From Draconibacterium orientale (GTDB taxonomy: Bacteria; Bacteroidota; Bacteroidia; Bacteroidales; JAADGE01), in NCBI GenBank assembly GCA_020718265.1, contig DYSM01000187.1, forward strand, positions 1 to 5,871: a DNA stretch of 5,871 nt, given 5' to 3'. The position numbers were made by a program, and so were the translations under genes. How positions within the stretch are numbered: position 1 is the first letter of the stretch; each line of letters opens with the position of its first letter. This document shows positions 5,533 to 5,871 of this stretch, piece after piece. The notes under the pieces are model-generated. The model was not told the DNA's origin, searched no databases, and worked only from the letters and a program-made list of their open reading frames with translations.

Positions 5533-5799
5533 TTATTTTTGAAAATGAAATTGATTTAACCCCATGTAATAGGAACGTAAAAGGTTGTTAATTGCAGAGT
5601 TAGAGTTTTCGCCGAGTTGAGTTATCCAAACAGCAATATCTTCATCGATTTTTAGTTTTATTTCTACTTTTTTTTGAGGTGTGTAGCGCATGGCATCTTC
5701 CCAAAATGAAGCGTCAGTTTCTGCAATTTCGGTGTAATTTATCGATTTTTCAGACTGTTGAGACAGTTTTGCCCAATCAGTTTTATTTGAATGTTTCAT
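5533..5799 (-). CDS. BrnA-like type II antitoxin
   Basis: The 88-residue protein resembles BrnA antitoxins (COG3514): an N-terminal TDWAKL segment (7-12), an acidic region with ETDASFWEDAM (27-37), then a basic strand KKVEIKLKIDEDIAVWI (43-59) and a helix ending INNLLRSYY (69-77), the pattern of a C-terminal ribbon-helix-helix DNA-binding domain. The family usually has G-K-G-Y-Q-T-R-I-N before the last helix; here it is GENSNSAIN (62-70), so the loop has diverged. BrnA normally neutralises the RNase toxin BrnT and represses their shared operon, and brnT normally lies just upstream. That side is cut by the window edge; the partial frame visible there does not look like a typical BrnT C-terminus. 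It may be an intact pair with another toxin or an orphan. Regulation of the adjacent agmatinase gene is possible by read-through only. Confidence 0.7.
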   Translation of the reverse strand: MKHSNKTDWAKLSQQSEKSINYTEIAETDASFWEDAMRYTPQKKVEIKLKIDEDIAVWITQLGENSNSAINNLLRSYYMGLNQFHFQK

Positions 5800-5811
5800 G
5801 ATATTTTTCTT

Positions 5812-5871
5812 TTATCTTTTCAAAAATTCAAATTCATAAATTTTGGGTTCAATTTTTTGAGCCAAAAGTTT
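5812..5871 (-). CDS. Possible 3' end of a gene cut by the window edge
   Basis: On the minus strand a frame enters from the right edge and runs 19 codons, ending ...KIYEFEFLKR at a TAA (5812-5814), 12 bp before the antitoxin start. The spacing fits an operon partner such as a toxin gene, but a second frame is also open here (ending at 5820), the stretch is very AT-rich and too short to identify. Treat it as a hint. Confidence 0.3.
   Translation of the reverse strand, partial: KLLAQKIEPKIYEFEFLKR

Overview
The window looks like an ordinary chromosomal stretch of a moderately AT-rich member of the Bacteroidota, probably of the Bacteroidales type. The evidence is: three exact matches to the Bacteroidota -7 promoter box TAnnTTTG at sensible distances upstream of genes; A/T-rich leaders without clear Shine-Dalgarno sequences; signal peptides ending in ...AQ; lipoprotein signals, one followed by the charged residues typical of surface lipoproteins in this phylum; and an agmatinase and a MacB-like permease of familiar Bacteroidota types. 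No rRNA, tRNA, CRISPR array, insertion sequence or phage gene was found.

Layout from left to right. A short tandem repeat fills 1-54. A minus-strand, signal-peptide-bearing FKBP-type prolyl isomerase follows (63-737). It is divergent from two tandem plus-strand genes (848-1597 and 1662-2444) that encode diverged paralogous lipoproteins of no family I recognise. A 282-bp convergent spacer (2445-2726) holds a degenerate 10-11-bp repeat and a terminator-like hairpin. Next is a minus-strand MacB/FtsX-type ABC permease (2727-3971) with no ATPase gene in view. A divergent spacer with good promoter candidates leads to a small secreted protein (4162-4584). An 80-bp convergent spacer with a 15-bp palindrome precedes a minus-strand agmatinase (4665-5510), a BrnA-like antitoxin (5533-5799) and the tail of a possible further minus-strand gene running off the right edge.

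Most products act outside the cytoplasm: the prolyl isomerase folds exported proteins, the two lipoproteins sit on membranes, the permease spans the inner membrane, and the small protein is secreted. Nothing in the sequence ties these into one pathway. The agmatinase is cytoplasmic polyamine metabolism, and the antitoxin next to it is probably a separate module.

No clear new multi-gene system is visible. The most interesting items are the paralogous lipoprotein pair with a collinear motif set ending in F-x-D-E-x-W-H-C-W-D-E...D-C, the GCCAAAG palindromes in both convergent spacers, and the unusual density of short direct repeats (unit about 8 to 18 bp) in the spacers and leaders.
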